Below, one piece after another: positions 24,136 to 36,800 of a stretch of DNA of 64,000 nucleotides. The translations under genes and the position numbers were made by a program. The DNA lies in NCBI GenBank assembly GCA_963682175.1, contig OY821793.1, positions 30,518,391 through 30,582,390 of the forward strand, given 5' to 3'. The stretch comes from Triglochin maritima. Its lineage: Eukaryota > Streptophyta > Magnoliopsida > Alismatales > Juncaginaceae. The notes under the pieces are model-generated. The model was not told the origin of the DNA and did no database searches. It saw only the letters and a list, made by a program, of their open reading frames with translations. The first letter of the stretch is position 1. Each line of letters begins with the position of its first letter.

Positions 24136-25500
24136 CTAAGTCCTTAACCCATGCTTAGGGATTAATCCTGCAATTAGTGGGGGTTTGCATGGGGAAGGGA
24201 AGATGAGACGTAAACAGTGGCATGAGGGGTAGGGTGATGGGTTAGAGGTGGCTGTGATGATGAGTTTTGGGTAGGGTGTTAAGAGAAAACGTTTTTCTCT
24301 CTCTCCTTTCCTTCTTCCTTTTCTTTCACTCAATCTCTCTCTCATTTCCTTTCCTTCCTTTCCGACGACCAGAGGTGGTGGAGGCGACTCCAGCGGGTGG
24401 TGTCGAGCACGGCGTTACGGAGACGCGGACGTGAGGTGCGTTGGGGCGGGAGTGCTGTCGGGCGTCGACGTTGAGCGGATCTCCAGCGTGCACCGTCTTC
24501 TTCTTGAGGCATTTCGTGGAATCTGTTAGAACTCAAAATTTGTTGTTTGCGCACACTACCAGAATTCACTAGAAAATAAAAATAATTTATCTTCCATGTT
24601 AATTAAAATACAAACAAACAATGGTTTCAGTATTTTTTTTCCTTTTAATTATACGATTTAAAAAATTAAATTAGAAGGCAAAATTACCTGAAACATGTAT
24701 GTTATAGTCTCAAATCCTGCAAACAAATCCCATCTCAGAAACAAAAGGACCATACAAACAAAGTTACAACACAACTAAACAAAATTGCAACAGCAAACCA
24801 AACTGAAATCATGATTCATCCATTCCAAACCAAACCACAAACATGATTCTCCACAAATTACAACATTTATGGTTTTTGTTAATCCGTGGATTAATTTCCT
24901 TAATCCCACATTTTGGGTTCTAATACCCAATCTCACCATCATCTCCATCTTCCCTCCCGACCACCCCACCCACCCTCCACTACGACCACCTTGCCGTCAC
25001 CATCTCCTCCAAGCTCTCCTGCCTCGTCGACCCCCCGCTTCCTCCGCTACGCCTCCCCTCACCCCACCCTCTCCGACCACTACACCATCCTCTCCTTCCC
25101 CAAACCCGCCTCACTACCCTCCCCAATGACCTCTGAGTCGCCACAAAATCCACCCTGCGTCCCACACCGCCACCGTCGAGGTCTGGATCGAGGCGGAGGA
25201 GAGCACCAGGGAGGACGAAGAAGAGGACGGGGAGGGGAAGGGGGCGGAGGTGAGTAAATGGAGGAGGCGACGAAAGGAGAGGAGGAAGGGGGAGATGGGG
25301 TGGTGGAGATGAGCGTGGTGGAGCGTGGAAACGAGGGAGGGGGTTTTGTTTGTTTTCCTTTGTTTTCTTTTTTGGGGGTGAGGTGAGAAACAAAGGAAAA
25401 AAAATTTGTATTAGTTTTTATATATAATGGAAACCGAAGGAATTCATTTTTATTTTTTTAGAGATGACACAAACATAAAGAAAATAGTTTGTCAAACACA
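24136..25500. other. Region upstream of the NAC remnant; GC-rich and purine-rich patches
   Basis: Two GC-rich islands (about 24360-24520 and 24950-25330) give overlapping open frames rich in Pro/Ser on one strand and Gly/Arg on the other, which is a composition effect. They could be captured gene fragments, but I recognise none. The missing NAC exon is not here. Confidence 0.5.
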
Positions 25501-25749
25501 ATCTGTTTTGAGTCCTTATACACGGACGCGGGCGTCACGGACGCGTCTTACGTGGACGTGTTGAGTCAGCGTCCAGTCAGCAAAATTTCTCTTCACGTGC
25601 TTTGGTCTTCTTAAAAACGCCGGTTCTTTAGGTTGAACGATTCTTTTCCCAATACACAGATAGTGCAGACCCTAAGATAGCGTGCAGACCCTTTATTCGT
25701 GCAGAGTCCAGACTTATCATAATAAAATATTATTTTTAACTTTTAGGTT

Positions 25750-26365
25750 GGATCAACTTAATCCAAACAGACACACAACATATTCCGAACAGACAATCTT
25801 CTTATTCCGAACAGACGCACAACTTAATCCGAACAGACAGACTTCTTATTCCGAACAGACACACAACTTAATCCGAACAGACACACAACATATTCCAAAC
25901 AGACACACAACTTAATCCGAACAGACACACAACTTAATCCGAACAGACACACAACATATTCCGAACAGACAGACTATTTATTCCGAACAGACACACAACA
26001 TATTCCGAACAGACAGACTACTTATTCCGAACAGACATACTTCTTATTCCGAACAGAAAGACTTCTTATTCCGAACAGACAGACTTCTTATTCCGAACAG
26101 ACACACAACATATTCCGAACAGACAAACAACATATTCCGAACAGACAGACTTCTTATTCCGAACAGACGCACAACTTAATCCGAACAGACACAACATATT
26201 CCGAACAGACAGACTTCTTATTCCGAACAGACGCACAACTTAATCCAAACAGATAGACTTCTTATTCCGAACAGAAAGACTTCTTATTCCGAACAGACAG
26301 ACTTCTTATTCCGAACAGACACACAACATATTCCGAACAGACTGACTTCTTATTCCGAACAGACA
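25750..26365 (+). repeat. 22-bp minisatellite of B1
   Basis: About 28 copies of a 22-base unit such as CTTATTCCGAACAGACAGA or CTTAATCCGAACAGACACAC. The unit has few stop codons in any frame of this strand, which creates long but meaningless open frames. Confidence 0.9.
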
Positions 26366-26507
26366 TACAACTGCTGTACATGAAGAAAATGAAGAAGAAT
26401 GTGATCATTCCTACATTCTTAAGGATGACTTTGGTCTTGTTTGTTGTATATGTGGAATTATACGCAAAAGCATAGAACTTTCTGATTGAACTTTTAACAG
26501 TAGAATA

Positions 26508-26744
26508 TCACGCCAAAATCCTCGGAAGCTTTGACACCATTGCATCTCGTTCCAGCACATTAACACCTGACCCAGAGGTAGCAAACAAACGAGTGTTATG
26601 CCTTTTCTTAACACAAAAACCACAAGAATCGGCATAAGCAACGTAAAATGTTTGGGCTTCTTCGAAAGAGGGGAAAAACATCCCCTCCTTAGGAACGTTT
26701 GTCGGCTGCTCCACTTGGAAAGACACATGAACGATTTCCATCAA
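26508..26744 (-). pseudogene. FAR1-type transposase N-terminal fragment in B1
   Basis: The 78-codon frame contains FPSFEEAQTFYVAYADSCGF and VKKRHNTRLF, the start of the FAR1 zinc-binding DNA-binding domain of FAR1/FHY3-type MULE transposases. The rest of the domain and the catalytic core are absent. It shows that B1 was derived from a FAR1-type autonomous element. The same fragment occurs in B2. Confidence 0.75.
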
Positions 26745-27179
26745 AGCACAGAGGTAGGACCACAGAAGAGAAGGGAAGAAAAATGAAGACGCATGTTGAG
26801 ATTTATAACAAGTCTCCTGTACTGTGTAGGAGAGCCAAAATGTTCATGGAAAATGAGTGATTTGAGACGCATTAATGAGGGATGGAGGAATGCAGACATT
26901 TGTACGAAACGAGGAATAAAATAAAAAATAAACTTTTTCTGTGGAGACTGCCAACTCAAACGCGTCTGCTGACTGGGCTGACCACATAAGCGCGCGTCCC
27001 GAACGCTAGCGTCCGCTAATCGTTTTCCATTTGTTTTCATTTCCCTTGGTTGTTGGGTGCACACACCCCCAAGGAAAAACGACAGTGAGATGGAGAAACG
27101 TGTGTAGAGCTAAAAAAGAAGTTTTGGAATATCCTAACAGCTGATCTCACCGTCTTAGTTTAAGACTAAAACACCTCTG

Positions 27180-28020
27180 AGATATCATGCAAGGGCGACC
27201 ATGGATGATTTCCGAGATCATGAGGTCTAGATATAACCCACATACTAGAAAAATTAGGATATTTCCAACGACAAAAATAACCAAAGATATATCACATTTC
27301 TTTAGAGATCTATTACCTTGGACTGGTACTATTTATAACTTTAGCGAAGTTATCTTGGATAATGAGAAACTAACTCTGTTTTGGCATGACTAATAGATGC
27401 TTATAAAATCAACCATCTCTTATATTTGGGAAGACATATATAAAAGCAAAAACTAAGTGTATCTCGATGGTTGATCTTTTCAACGGGAATATCTTCTTAA
27501 ACCAGTAGTTCAAAAAGCATTTCCACGGATCTATGGATCCTAATGACTGCCAAAAGATTCATGTAACGTTCCTGACCTTCTGGCCTTCCCCCATTCCTAG
27601 TGTTCTAGGAAGTGGAATTTTAGCCAAAAAGATGTTTTTAAAGTTAAAAGACATCTACAAAATCCTTTCAGACGTGTTGAATTTGGTATCCATTGTTCAA
27701 CCACATTGTAATCAAAATGCCGGTAGAAAGTTAAAGTCAACAATTGGCTGCTTTACCAAAATAATATACTTACAAAGCAAAATCTGATTAAAAATGGATT
27801 AATTAAAATCCTATTTGTGTTCTTTGTGGAAGGACATATGAATCAACAAACCACGTATTCTTTAATTGTTCTTACGCCAACCTGTTTTGGGATTTGGGCA
27901 CTCAACTTGATTTATACATAAGCAGAAATAACTTTGTTAACTTCATTTTGTTGGTAAAAAATCAACTCGATTTAGGAACAAAACTCAATTTTATGCAGGA
28001 AATTGTAAAATATATATAGC
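27180..28020 (+). pseudogene. LINE retrotransposon relic (3' part of the reverse transcriptase ORF)
   Basis: Broken frames on the plus strand carry pieces of a plant LINE polyprotein. Around 27187-27390 is FFRDLLPWTGTIYNF followed by LTLFWHD, the typical region after the reverse transcriptase. Around 27800-27960 is ICVLCGRTYESTNHVFFNCS, the zf-RVT zinc-binding motif (CxxC...H...C). Multiple stops and frameshifts lie between them. The relic ends close to the 3' end of the isomerase gene. Confidence 0.75.
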
Positions 28021-28115
28021 AGAAAATAAAGACACAAATGGGAGACAACTATTACTGAGTGGTGAGTAGTGAAGGATGAGGGAATCGGGATGGGATTCCT
28101 GATTCCTTGATTCAT

Positions 28116-29165
28116 TCAGAGGCCGACCGAAACCAATCCGTGCAGAGTGACGATTCCGATGACGACATTGTCATCGTCCACCACAGGCAAGAACTGGACG
28201 GGAGAAGGGGGAGCCTCCATCTTGCGGAGCGCCTCGACGGCCATGGCGTCCACGCCGATGATCCTGGGCTTCCTGTTGCACATGGTGCCCACGGTGAGCT
28301 TGAAGATCGCCTCGCCGCTGGCCTTCAGAGTACGCCGTAGATCTCCGTCGGTGAAGGTCCCTACCAAGCGGTGTCGGTCGTCAACGACGAGCAGGCAGCC
28401 GCAGCCCTTGGTGGTGAGCTCCACCAGCTGATCCATTATCAGATTGTCGGGGTTGCAGAGCGGGAGGTCCTCCTCCCTCTTCATCACGTCCCTCACCTTG
28501 AAGATGAGGGACTTCCCGATGCGGCCGGCAGGGTGGTTCGACGCGTACTGGTCTCGCGTCAGGCGTCTGGCGGACATGAGCGCCACGGCCACGGTGTCCC
28601 CGAAGAGCATTTGGACGGCGGTGGAGGTGACGGGGGCGAGGTCGAAGGGACACAGCTCTCGGCGGAGGGGGAGGTGGACGTTAAGGTCGCAGAGAGGGGC
28701 GAGGGGATTTGGGGAGACGGACGTGAGGGAGAGGAGGCGGGCGCCCTTGGCCCTTGCGCAGGGAACGAGGCGAAGGAGCTCATCAGAGGAGCCGGACTTG
28801 GAGAGAAAAACGAGAAGATCGCCGGGGGAGACGACGCCGATGTCTCCGTGGAGGGCGTCGACGGGGGAGAGGAAGGAGGAGCGGGTGAATCCGAGGGAGA
28901 CCAATGTCTGGGAGATCTTGTTGGCAACGAATCCCGACTTGCCGACACCGGTGAAGAAGATGGAGCCCTTGGCGTGGAGGAGCGCCTCCGCAAATCGAGT
29001 GGCCTCCGCGTGGTCGAGGTTGTCGAAGAAGTGGTTCATGTGCGACCGCTGCTCCTCGAATAACCGTCCAATGGACGATTCGTTCAGCACATCCTCCTCG
29101 TTTGGATTTTGCGGAGGCTTTGTTGTTTTTTCGGTCACTGGATTTTGGACGGGGAGAGATCCCAT
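28116..29165 (-). CDS. Arabinose-5-phosphate isomerase (KdsD/SETH3-type)
   Basis: An intact 349-residue frame without introns. The enzyme interconverts ribulose 5-phosphate and arabinose 5-phosphate, the first step toward KDO, a sugar of the pectin rhamnogalacturonan II; Arabidopsis SETH3 is the known plant member. An N-terminal SIS domain (about 45-180) holds GVGKSG (73-78), HGD (106-108) and SKSGSSDE (122-129). NHPAGRIGK (210-218) is a family signature. Two CBS domains follow (about 222-285, including FTDGDLRR, and 290-345). GC content is high compared with the surroundings. The left end of MULE G lies about 150 bp upstream of the ATG and a LINE relic lies downstream. I cannot tell whether lack of introns is normal for this gene or marks a retrocopy. 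Confidence 0.93.
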   Translation of the reverse strand: MGSLPVQNPVTEKTTKPPQNPNEEDVLNESSIGRLFEEQRSHMNHFFDNLDHAEATRFAEALLHAKGSIFFTGVGKSGFVANKISQTLVSLGFTRSSFLSPVDALHGDIGVVSPGDLLVFLSKSGSSDELLRLVPCARAKGARLLSLTSVSPNPLAPLCDLNVHLPLRRELCPFDLAPVTSTAVQMLFGDTVAVALMSARRLTRDQYASNHPAGRIGKSLIFKVRDVMKREEDLPLCNPDNLIMDQLVELTTKGCGCLLVVDDRHRLVGTFTDGDLRRTLKASGEAIFKLTVGTMCNRKPRIIGVDAMAVEALRKMEAPPSPVQFLPVVDDDNVVIGIVTLHGLVSVGL

Positions 29166-29747
29166 TTTGGATTTTCTTTTCTTTTATCTTCTTCTTCTAT
29201 TCAGAATGGTGTGTCGGTGGAGAAGTGAATTATTCCTCATCATAATCGTACAATAACAATACATCACATTATGCGGATCTATCTGTGGAGTCACCGCTCT
29301 TCGAAAGCTGCGTTCTCCGTGAGAAAATGTTTATTGGCTGCTTTCCGGGACGCACTTAAACGACGCTGTTTAGTTGGACAATTTCAGTTCAGCTAAAGTT
29401 TAATTTTTTTTAAGCAGATGAGGCAATCTCATTTAATGTATCTCAAATCAGACGTGCTCCAAATCATACCCGGTCATTTCTTTTGACGTTCCTTACCTCT
29501 TTTTGACGTTTCATCTTGACGTAGCCCTTACGCCTATGAACATGCACGGAACGACGACCACCACTTCTTACTTACTTTTTCGTTCATTTCTCTTCATTTT
29601 GAGAGTAATTTTCACTCAAATAGAAATTGTAAAGATGTCTACTTGGACAGAAATGTCGTTAAACGTTCCTAAATAGAAGATTATTTTCCTCTATTTCGAA
29701 TAGTAAAAGTCTTTTGCAACGACTATGTTGATCATTGTGGTTTTGGG

Positions 29748-32611
29748 GTGAAGCTACGACATACTCATTACGACGGTAGTGTTGTTACTTGGGCTACGCT
29801 TACTTGTTCCAAGGAGTGCAAGACACCAACAGACCAAGGTCAAGGAATAATGAAGCAACGTTTATCGAGTAGAGTTCAATACACGGCTCGCATCAGGGTT
29901 TCTGGAAACACAACAAGGGGTTACCAGATTAACTTTGTCGATCTCAATCATAACCATGAAATGCTGCAGGAGCACTAAATGCGTTTTCTAAGACAGAAAC
30001 GATTTGTACCTGAGACCGCTATAACACGAATAACGTGCATTGATGCTTATGTGATCTCTGCTGCTAAGACCATGCAATCGTTTGTTGTCGAGACTGGGGG
30101 GCATGAAAAACTTACTTTTAACGATAGAGACCTAAGGTTTGTGTTTTTTTGGACGTTATTTTGTTTTTAAAATCTACGGCCTTAATATTTTTTCTGTGCG
30201 CAGGAATGTTATAACCGAAGTAAGAAATTTAAAAATGGGACATGACGATGCAAAAACTCTTCAGAACTATTTCATTAAGATGCAGAAGATTGATGTAATG
30301 TTTTTCTATGTCATGGATATGGATGACGAGGGAAGACTAAGGAACGTTTTCTGTGCCGATTGTCGTTCCAGAGCTGTCTATTCATACTTCGGGGATGCTA
30401 TATGTTTCGACATTACGTACCTCACACACAAATATGACATGTCATTTGCACCATTTGTGGGAGTTAATCATCATTTCGAGTCTGTGTTGCTCGGTTGCGC
30501 TTTGCTGTCTTCTGAGACCACTGAAAACTACATATGACTCTTTCAGGCGTGGTTTTCATGTATCGGCGGTACGTTTAAAGAGTTTGTACTCGTATTGATG
30601 AGGTTGTCATTTATACCTTAGGATTTGTCATTTTTAAGTCTTGTTTGATACTTTTTGAGTTACTGTTTTTTGTTTTTAAACTGTTATTCATTTTTAAGTT
30701 GCGCATCATCCTTTTTAAGTTATGTTTGTTCTTTTTTAAGTAATTTCCCTCCTTGTTAAGTTTCTATTCTTCCTTTTTAAGTTACCTCGTTTCCTTTATA
30801 ACGACTTTTCTTTTGACTTACGTACTCGTACTGATGAGGTTGTTCTTTTAACTTAGAATTTGTCATTTTTAAGTCTTGTTTCATACCTTTTGAGTTACTG
30901 TTTTCCTTTTTAAAGTTGTATTCCTTTTGAAGTAGTTATTCATTTTTAAGTTATGTTTGTTCCTTTTTAAGTTTTGTTTGCTCCTTTTTAAGTATTGTTG
31001 GGTTTTTTTAAGTTATTTTTTCTTCTTCTTTAAGTTGTTGTTTTTCCTTTTTTAAGTTTTATTTCGTACTGTTTAAGTTGTGATTATTCCTTTTTAAGTA
31101 CTTTCCCCCTTCTTAAGTTTCTATTTTTTATTTTTAAGTTACCTCGTTTTTTTTATAGCGACTTTTCTTTTGGCTTTCATACTCGTATTGATGGGGTTGT
31201 CCATTTTATACCTTTTGAGTTATGTTTGTTTATTTTTAAGTTCTTCTAAAACCTTTTGAGTTACTTTTTTTCCTTTTTTAGTTATTCATTTTGTTTGTTT
31301 GTTCATTTTTAAGTTTTATTTGTTCATTTTTAAGTGTAGTTTTCCTTTTTAAGTTTGATTTCATCCTTTTTAAGTTATGATTGTTCATTTTTAAGTAATT
31401 TCTATCCTTTTTAAGTTTCTTTTTTCCTTCTTAAGTTACATCGTCTTCTTTATAACGACTTTTCTTTTTTCTTAAATATCGGTGTTGTTGCAGATATCCC
31501 TCCACCAACTATCATAACGGACCAATGTGGGGTCATTACTGTTGTTGTAAGGAATGTCTTCCCAAATGTCAGACAACGATTTTGCATTTGGCACATAATG
31601 AACAAAGCTCCCGTGAAGTTACCGACGTAGTATCATCAGTACATATTATTTAATCTAAAATTGATTGTCTACGACTCAAAAAACCAAGCTAAATTTGAGC
31701 GGAATTGGCACGGTTTCCTGGTTGATTTTGACCTTCAAGACCATAGCTGGCTCCAAACAATGTACGGTATATGTGAGTCTTGGGTACCTGCTTACTTGTG
31801 TGATTGTTTTTTCGCAGGAATGACTTCTACCCAAAGAAGTGAAAGTATGAACTCGTTCTTCGACAAGTACTTATCTTCTAAAATCACCCTTAAGCATTTC
31901 GTTCAACAATACGAACTTGCTCTCTGTCACAAATACGAGAATGAATCTCAATCAGATTTCGATTGCCTGCATAAGAAACCTCAATTGGTTTCAATATATC
32001 CATTCGAGAGACAAATGAGCGAGTTGTGTACCGTAGATGGTTTAAAGAAATTCCAGTTACAAATTGGTAAGATGATGAGTTGCGACCTAACCGATGAGTT
32101 TCAATCAGACGACGCGTTGCATTACAAGGTCACTGAACGTGTACGAGTCGGTGAGCAACTATTATCGAGACGTTTCCTTGTACAGATGACAGATCTGAAC
32201 TTCACTTGCGATTTTAAACTGTTTAAGCGTGTTGGTATTCTTTGCTGTCACCTCCTGGTCGTATTTGCATGGCTAGATCTTAATGCATTACTCCCGCCGT
32301 CTTACATCACAAATCGATGGCGGAAGGATATTCATCAGAGCTATCGAGACAATATGTACCAGGACGATGACGTATTGGAGAATGATGCGCTGCATTGTCA
32401 CGCAGACATAATGTGTCGCGCTCTTTGGATTGCACAGGAAACATTTATTTCTCATGAAAGATATCTTAAGGCCGTGAAGTGTATGGAGTTGTTGATGTCA
32501 CGTATGAACATTCCACATGCCCCTCCCATAGTTGATGAAGTTGTGCCCGATGGTACCTCTTTGCGCAATCCAGACAAAGTAACCCGTCCAGGAAGACCGC
32601 ATACTAGATGA
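29748..32611 (+). pseudogene. FAR1-type MULE transposase of element G
   Basis: Pieces in order: a FAR1 DNA-binding region (29748-30140, with QINFVDLNHNHEML), an exon from about 30204 (FCADCRSRAVYSYFGDAICF, DITYLTHKYDMSFAPFVG, the first catalytic-Asp region), a gap of about 900 bases filled with minisatellite, then from about 31494 PPTIITDQCGVI and FCIWHIMNKAPVK, and a long frame 31661-32611 with STQRSESMNSFFDKY (catalytic Glu region). The SWIM motif is degenerate (CDFKLFKRVGILCCH, lacking the second Cys). At least three in-frame stops break it: after LQEH, at ENYI-TGA-LFQ (a Trp codon) and after KLPT. It cannot make a full transposase. Confidence 0.82.
30600..31460 (+). repeat. 21-bp TTTTTAAGT minisatellite in the transposase intron
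   Basis: Degenerate tandem copies of a unit such as GTTCCTTTTTAAGTTATGTTT. They occupy almost the entire gap between two transposase exons. Confidence 0.8.
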
Positions 32612-32864
32612 CATGTTTCCTTAGTCGAGAAAATTCTTCAAAGAAGCCAAAAAAAGGTCTCACAGAAGAAAAAAGCAAGTATCGAAGGAAGAACAAATCA
32701 CCTATGCATCAGGTCGCACCTAGACCAGGGGATCCAGATTTTGACGATTGGGACATGAAGTTCTATTACGACCAACTTGCTCCTTAATTATGTAGCAATG
32801 CTTGTTCTTTGAATTTTGTACACTTTTGTAAGACAACAATTTCTCCCTATGAATGAGGAATTTT

Positions 32865-33710
32865 GTACCCTTTTAAGTACAAGTTTTCATTTTTTTAGTG
32901 TTTAGTTGTTCTTTTTTAAGTTTGTGTTTCTCCTTTTTAAGTGTGAAGTTGTACCTTTTTAAGTACGAGTTTTCACGTTTTAAGTTTGAATTTGTCATTT
33001 TTCAAGTCCTCGTTCGTGTTGATACTTGCATTTGTCACGTGGGGAGAATTTGCATATGAAGTTTTAGTGTGTGGTTGTACCTTTTTATGTACGGGTTTTC
33101 ACTTTTTAAGTGTGAAGTTGCCATTTTTAAGTGTAGTTTGTTCATTTTTAAGTTTTCGGTTCTCATTTTTAAGTGTGAAGTTGTACATTTTTAAGTGTAG
33201 TTTGTTCCTTTTTAAGTTTGCGGCTCTCCTTTTTAAGTGTGTAGTTGTACATTTTTATATACGGGTTTTCACTTTTTAAGTGTGAAGTTGTCCTTTTTAA
33301 GTGTAGTTTGTTCATTTTTAAGTATGCGGCTCTCCTTTTTAAGTGTGAAGTTGCACCTTTTTAATTACGGGTTTTCATTTTTTAAGTGTAGTTTGTTCCT
33401 TTTTAAGTATGTGGTTCTAATTTTTAAGTGTGAAATTATATCTTTTTAAGTACGGGTTTTCACTTTTTAAGTATGAATTTTTCCTTTTTAAGTTTGCGGT
33501 TCTCCTTTTTAAGTGTGAAATTGTACATTTTTTAGTACGAGTTTTCACTTTTTAAGCGTGAAGTGTTCATTTTTAAGTGTAGTGTGTTCTTTTTTAAGTT
33601 TGCGGTTTTTTTCTTTTTAAGTGTGAAGTTGTACCTTTTTAAGTACGAGTTTTCACTTTTTAAGTGTGAAGTTGTCCTTTTTAAGTGAGTTTTTGTTCTT
33701 TTTAAGGTTT
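32865..33710 (+). repeat. Second block of the 21-bp minisatellite
   Basis: About 40 copies of CTTTTTAAGTGTGAAGTTGT-like units directly after the transposase gene, ending near the 3' end of the convergent ULP1-like gene. Confidence 0.8.
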
Positions 33711-33814
33711 GTGCTGACGCATCGATCAACCTTAAAAAGGTGGGAGCTATTACTTTGGAGTATGAAAAAAAATTAATTGCAACAATCTAAAATATATTTG
33801 TTAATTTACAAACC

Positions 33815-36800
33815 ACTACTTTAAGTCGACACAGCAGTGGAAGTCCCTCAATAAAGTAATGACTATTTCATCCCTGATCGAGTGAAGTGTCTTGGGTCTT
33901 TCGGTTCCGTTGGTGTGACATTCCGCATGAGACATTTTATCCAGTAGTATAGAAAAACATCGCAGTCGTTGCTTCCCGGCATTTGTGTTTGACACGTTTC
34001 CTTCAGGTATCTCACTGGTCAGTTCACCTTAAGACGGTTTCTCCAGAATTTACCCACATTTTTGGCCGAACATTCATGTACCCCTACCGCATTGTCAGGA
34101 TCCTCATCTGGGACCAACTCCTTAGAGCAACTGTTGTAATGCAGGATCTCCTCGTCTAAGTCATTAACAACGACCAGGGTCCAGTGTTCTGATAGCAGCA
34201 GTGGTTATGCAATCATGATGCTTCCCAGTTCAACGCCTTGTAGTCTGGGCGCCTGCCACTCTTCAATCATGATATTCCTTGATAGAAGGTTGGAATACAA
34301 ATAACTTATTGGTGATAGTTTTCTGTTTTTTGGCGCTCTTCCACTACACAAATCATACTGTCGATCGCCTTGTTGGTCAAATCCATCACCTTCGTCATTA
34401 GCTCCTTGAGGTCGGAACGTGTGAAAAAATAGAAATCACCTCTCCAGATCACCTCCATTTGGTTATGTGTAGGTGCGGTCAGATTCAGTACAATGTTCAG
34501 CTCATCGGGGCTCAACGTGGCCAATGCATCCATGTCAACGTCTGACCTTGTCTCTCTCCCGTGATGAGCCAACCTGAATTCGTCATTCACATCCCACTTT
34601 CTTTTTTGTTCATGCTCCTCTGGAGCATTCTTTCTCACATTTTCTGCTCCTCTTCTTTTTTCTTCATTTCTTTCAAATCATCTTCTTATTTTTTGGCGAT
34701 GAGCGTGTTCTTTTGGCCCCCACAATCTGCCATCATGGGTTTTTCCTTTCCATTATCTTCCTTTTTCTCCTTCTGCTTAACCCCTTCTCTTCTCTCCTCC
34801 TCTAAATGTTTCTCTTCTTTCTCCCTCTCCTTCTCTTTCTCATTTTCCTCCTCTACCATCTTTCTTTCTACCTCTTCTCTCACCCTCTTTTTTGAAATTG
34901 CGGTCTCCCTCATTTTATTATCGGTTTTCCTCTTCTGTCCCTGTCTCTTTCCTTCTCCGCATCCCTCATCTTCTTCTCGTCTTCTTTCCTCCCTCTTTCC
35001 TCTTCCTCCCTCCTCTTTTCCTCTTCTATCATCTTATGTTCTCTCTCCCTTTCTTCCTCTTGTAACTGCTTTTCTCTTTCCATCTCTGTCTCTTTTTCTC
35101 CTCCTCTTTCATCTTCTGTTCTCTCTCCCTCTGTTTCTCTTTTTCCTCCTCTTGCATCTTCTCTTCTCTTTCCCTCCCCTATTTTTTTCCCCTTCTATCC
35201 TATTATGTTCTCTTTCCCTCTCTCTCTCTTTTTCCTCCTCTTTCCTCTTCTCTTTCCCTCTCCTCTCACTTTTTCTCCTCCTCTTTCCCTCTCTTCTTCT
35301 TCTCCTCTTGCCTCTTCTGTTCTCTCTCCCTCTCCCTCTCCCTCTCATTTTCTTTTTCCCCCTCTTTCCTTTTCTCTTCTCTTTCTCTCTCCCTCTCTTT
35401 CTCTTTTTACTCCTCTTTCTTCTTCTCTTTCCCTCTCATCTCTCTTTTTCTCTTCCTCTCTCCTGCCCTCTTCTTTCTCTCTCTCTCTTTCCCTCTCAAT
35501 GTCATCCTATCTTTCCCTCCTATCTTTCTCTCCTCCTCTCTTTCCTACTCTTCAACCTTATAATCATCCTCTCTCCCTTCTTCTTCTCCACCTTGTATAC
35601 CATATCCTCAAAGAGATGCAATCTCTTCCTTGAGGGTATCATTTTCCTCCCGGTACTTCCTCAGTTCCTCATTCAGCCTCTTAACCTCTTCATTTGCCTC
35701 ATTCAGGGAAACTTCCATTTGTAGTCATTTAGTCTTCAACCCTGATAACTCCAATTCTTAAATCAGTGGGTCCCGAGGGATGCTGCAGTCTCTCAATTGC
35801 ACCATTGGTTCGGGGCTTGTTGACTGACAATCACTATTTGTTCGTAGGGTTGGCTGAGTTTTTTCAGTCACATCAATGATTTCCTTCTCTTTCTGCGTAA
35901 GGGTCGTCGGCTGAGTCTGATTGAATTCGCCTGCGTAAATTTTTGAAAGGGTGATGCCCCGTTCCTCCCATTTCTTCGGTATAAGTTGTTTTCCAAATAT
36001 GCTCGACCAACGGTTCCACCTAGGATGACCACCCATTTTAGGCTCTCTCAGGTTGAACTTCTCGCACAACCATACCTAAGAAGGAGAAACCGAATAAAAA
36101 CGGTTACCCAAAAAGGAAGAAGCATAACTTAAAAAAGAAGAAACTAAACTTAAAAAAGAACAAACAAAAATTAAAAAGGAACTAACAAAACTTAAAAAGT
36201 AACAAACAAATATAAAAAAGAAACAAACACAACTTAAAAATGAACAAACGCAACTTAAAAATGAAAAAATATAACATAAAAATGAACAAACATAACTTAA
36301 AAAGAAACAAACTTTTCTTAAAAGGGAACAAACAATCCTTAAAGAGGACAAAACTTAAAAATGAACAAACAATAATTAAAAAGGAAAACAACAGCTTAAA
36401 AAAGAACAAACAAAACATAAAAATTAAAAAAAATAAAAAGGAACAAACAAATATAAAAGAGGAACAAACGCAACTTAAAAAGACACAAACACAACTTAAA
36501 AAGAAATAAGTATAACATAAAAAAGAACAAACATAACTAAAAAATGAAAAAAACATATCTTAAAAAGGAAAAAACAACTTAAAAAGGAACAAACAACATT
36601 TAAAAAGGAAAGAACCATTACCTGTAGTACAACAACACACTCATCGACGTATCCCTTTCTTAAAATAGAAGAACTGGTGGATCTCCTAGCGCGTAGATCC
36701 CGGTTGGCCTTCTCCAGACCCGTCACAATTGCCTCGTGAACAACCTCGGCCCACGCGTACTTGTGTAGCTGATTCAAGTCGGCCAAGTGGTCGAGGAACC

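Larger units (their letters stand above)
25510..27028 (-). mobile_element. Non-autonomous MULE B1
   Basis: The left end is GAGTCCTTATACACGGACG. The right end read inward is GGAAAACGATTAGCGGACGC. The ends share a diverged terminal inverted repeat with GGACGC and GTCAGC blocks. Flanks are ATCTGTTTT (25501-25509) and ATTTGTTTT (27029-27037), a 9-bp target duplication with one mismatch, as expected for Mutator-like elements. The inside consists of a 22-bp minisatellite and one fragment of a FAR1-type transposase exon. B2 at 61 kb is a close relative. Confidence 0.88.

Noticed and set aside
24913..25393. Proline/serine-rich and Gly/Arg-rich frames upstream of the NAC remnant
   Set aside because: Overlapping frames on both strands of a GC-rich patch; none matches the missing NAC N-terminus or any family I can name.
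22573..26365. Long frames made of repeating Thr/Asp/Gln/Asn-rich peptides
   Set aside because: They come from a 22-bp repeat poor in stops on one strand; the period is not a multiple of three and no start or splice context supports a protein.
25750..26365. CRISPR-like appearance of short regularly spaced repeats
   Set aside because: The units are contiguous tandem copies without unique spacers, inside a plant MULE.
28371..29256. Plus-strand frames of 230 and 270 codons
   Set aside because: They are antisense shadows of the GC-rich isomerase gene, which has clear SIS and CBS motifs on the other strand.
34561..35724. A 387-codon plus-strand frame rich in Ser, Phe and Leu
   Set aside because: It is the antisense of the lysine/glutamate-rich coiled-coil part of the ULP1-like gene; composition alone keeps it open.
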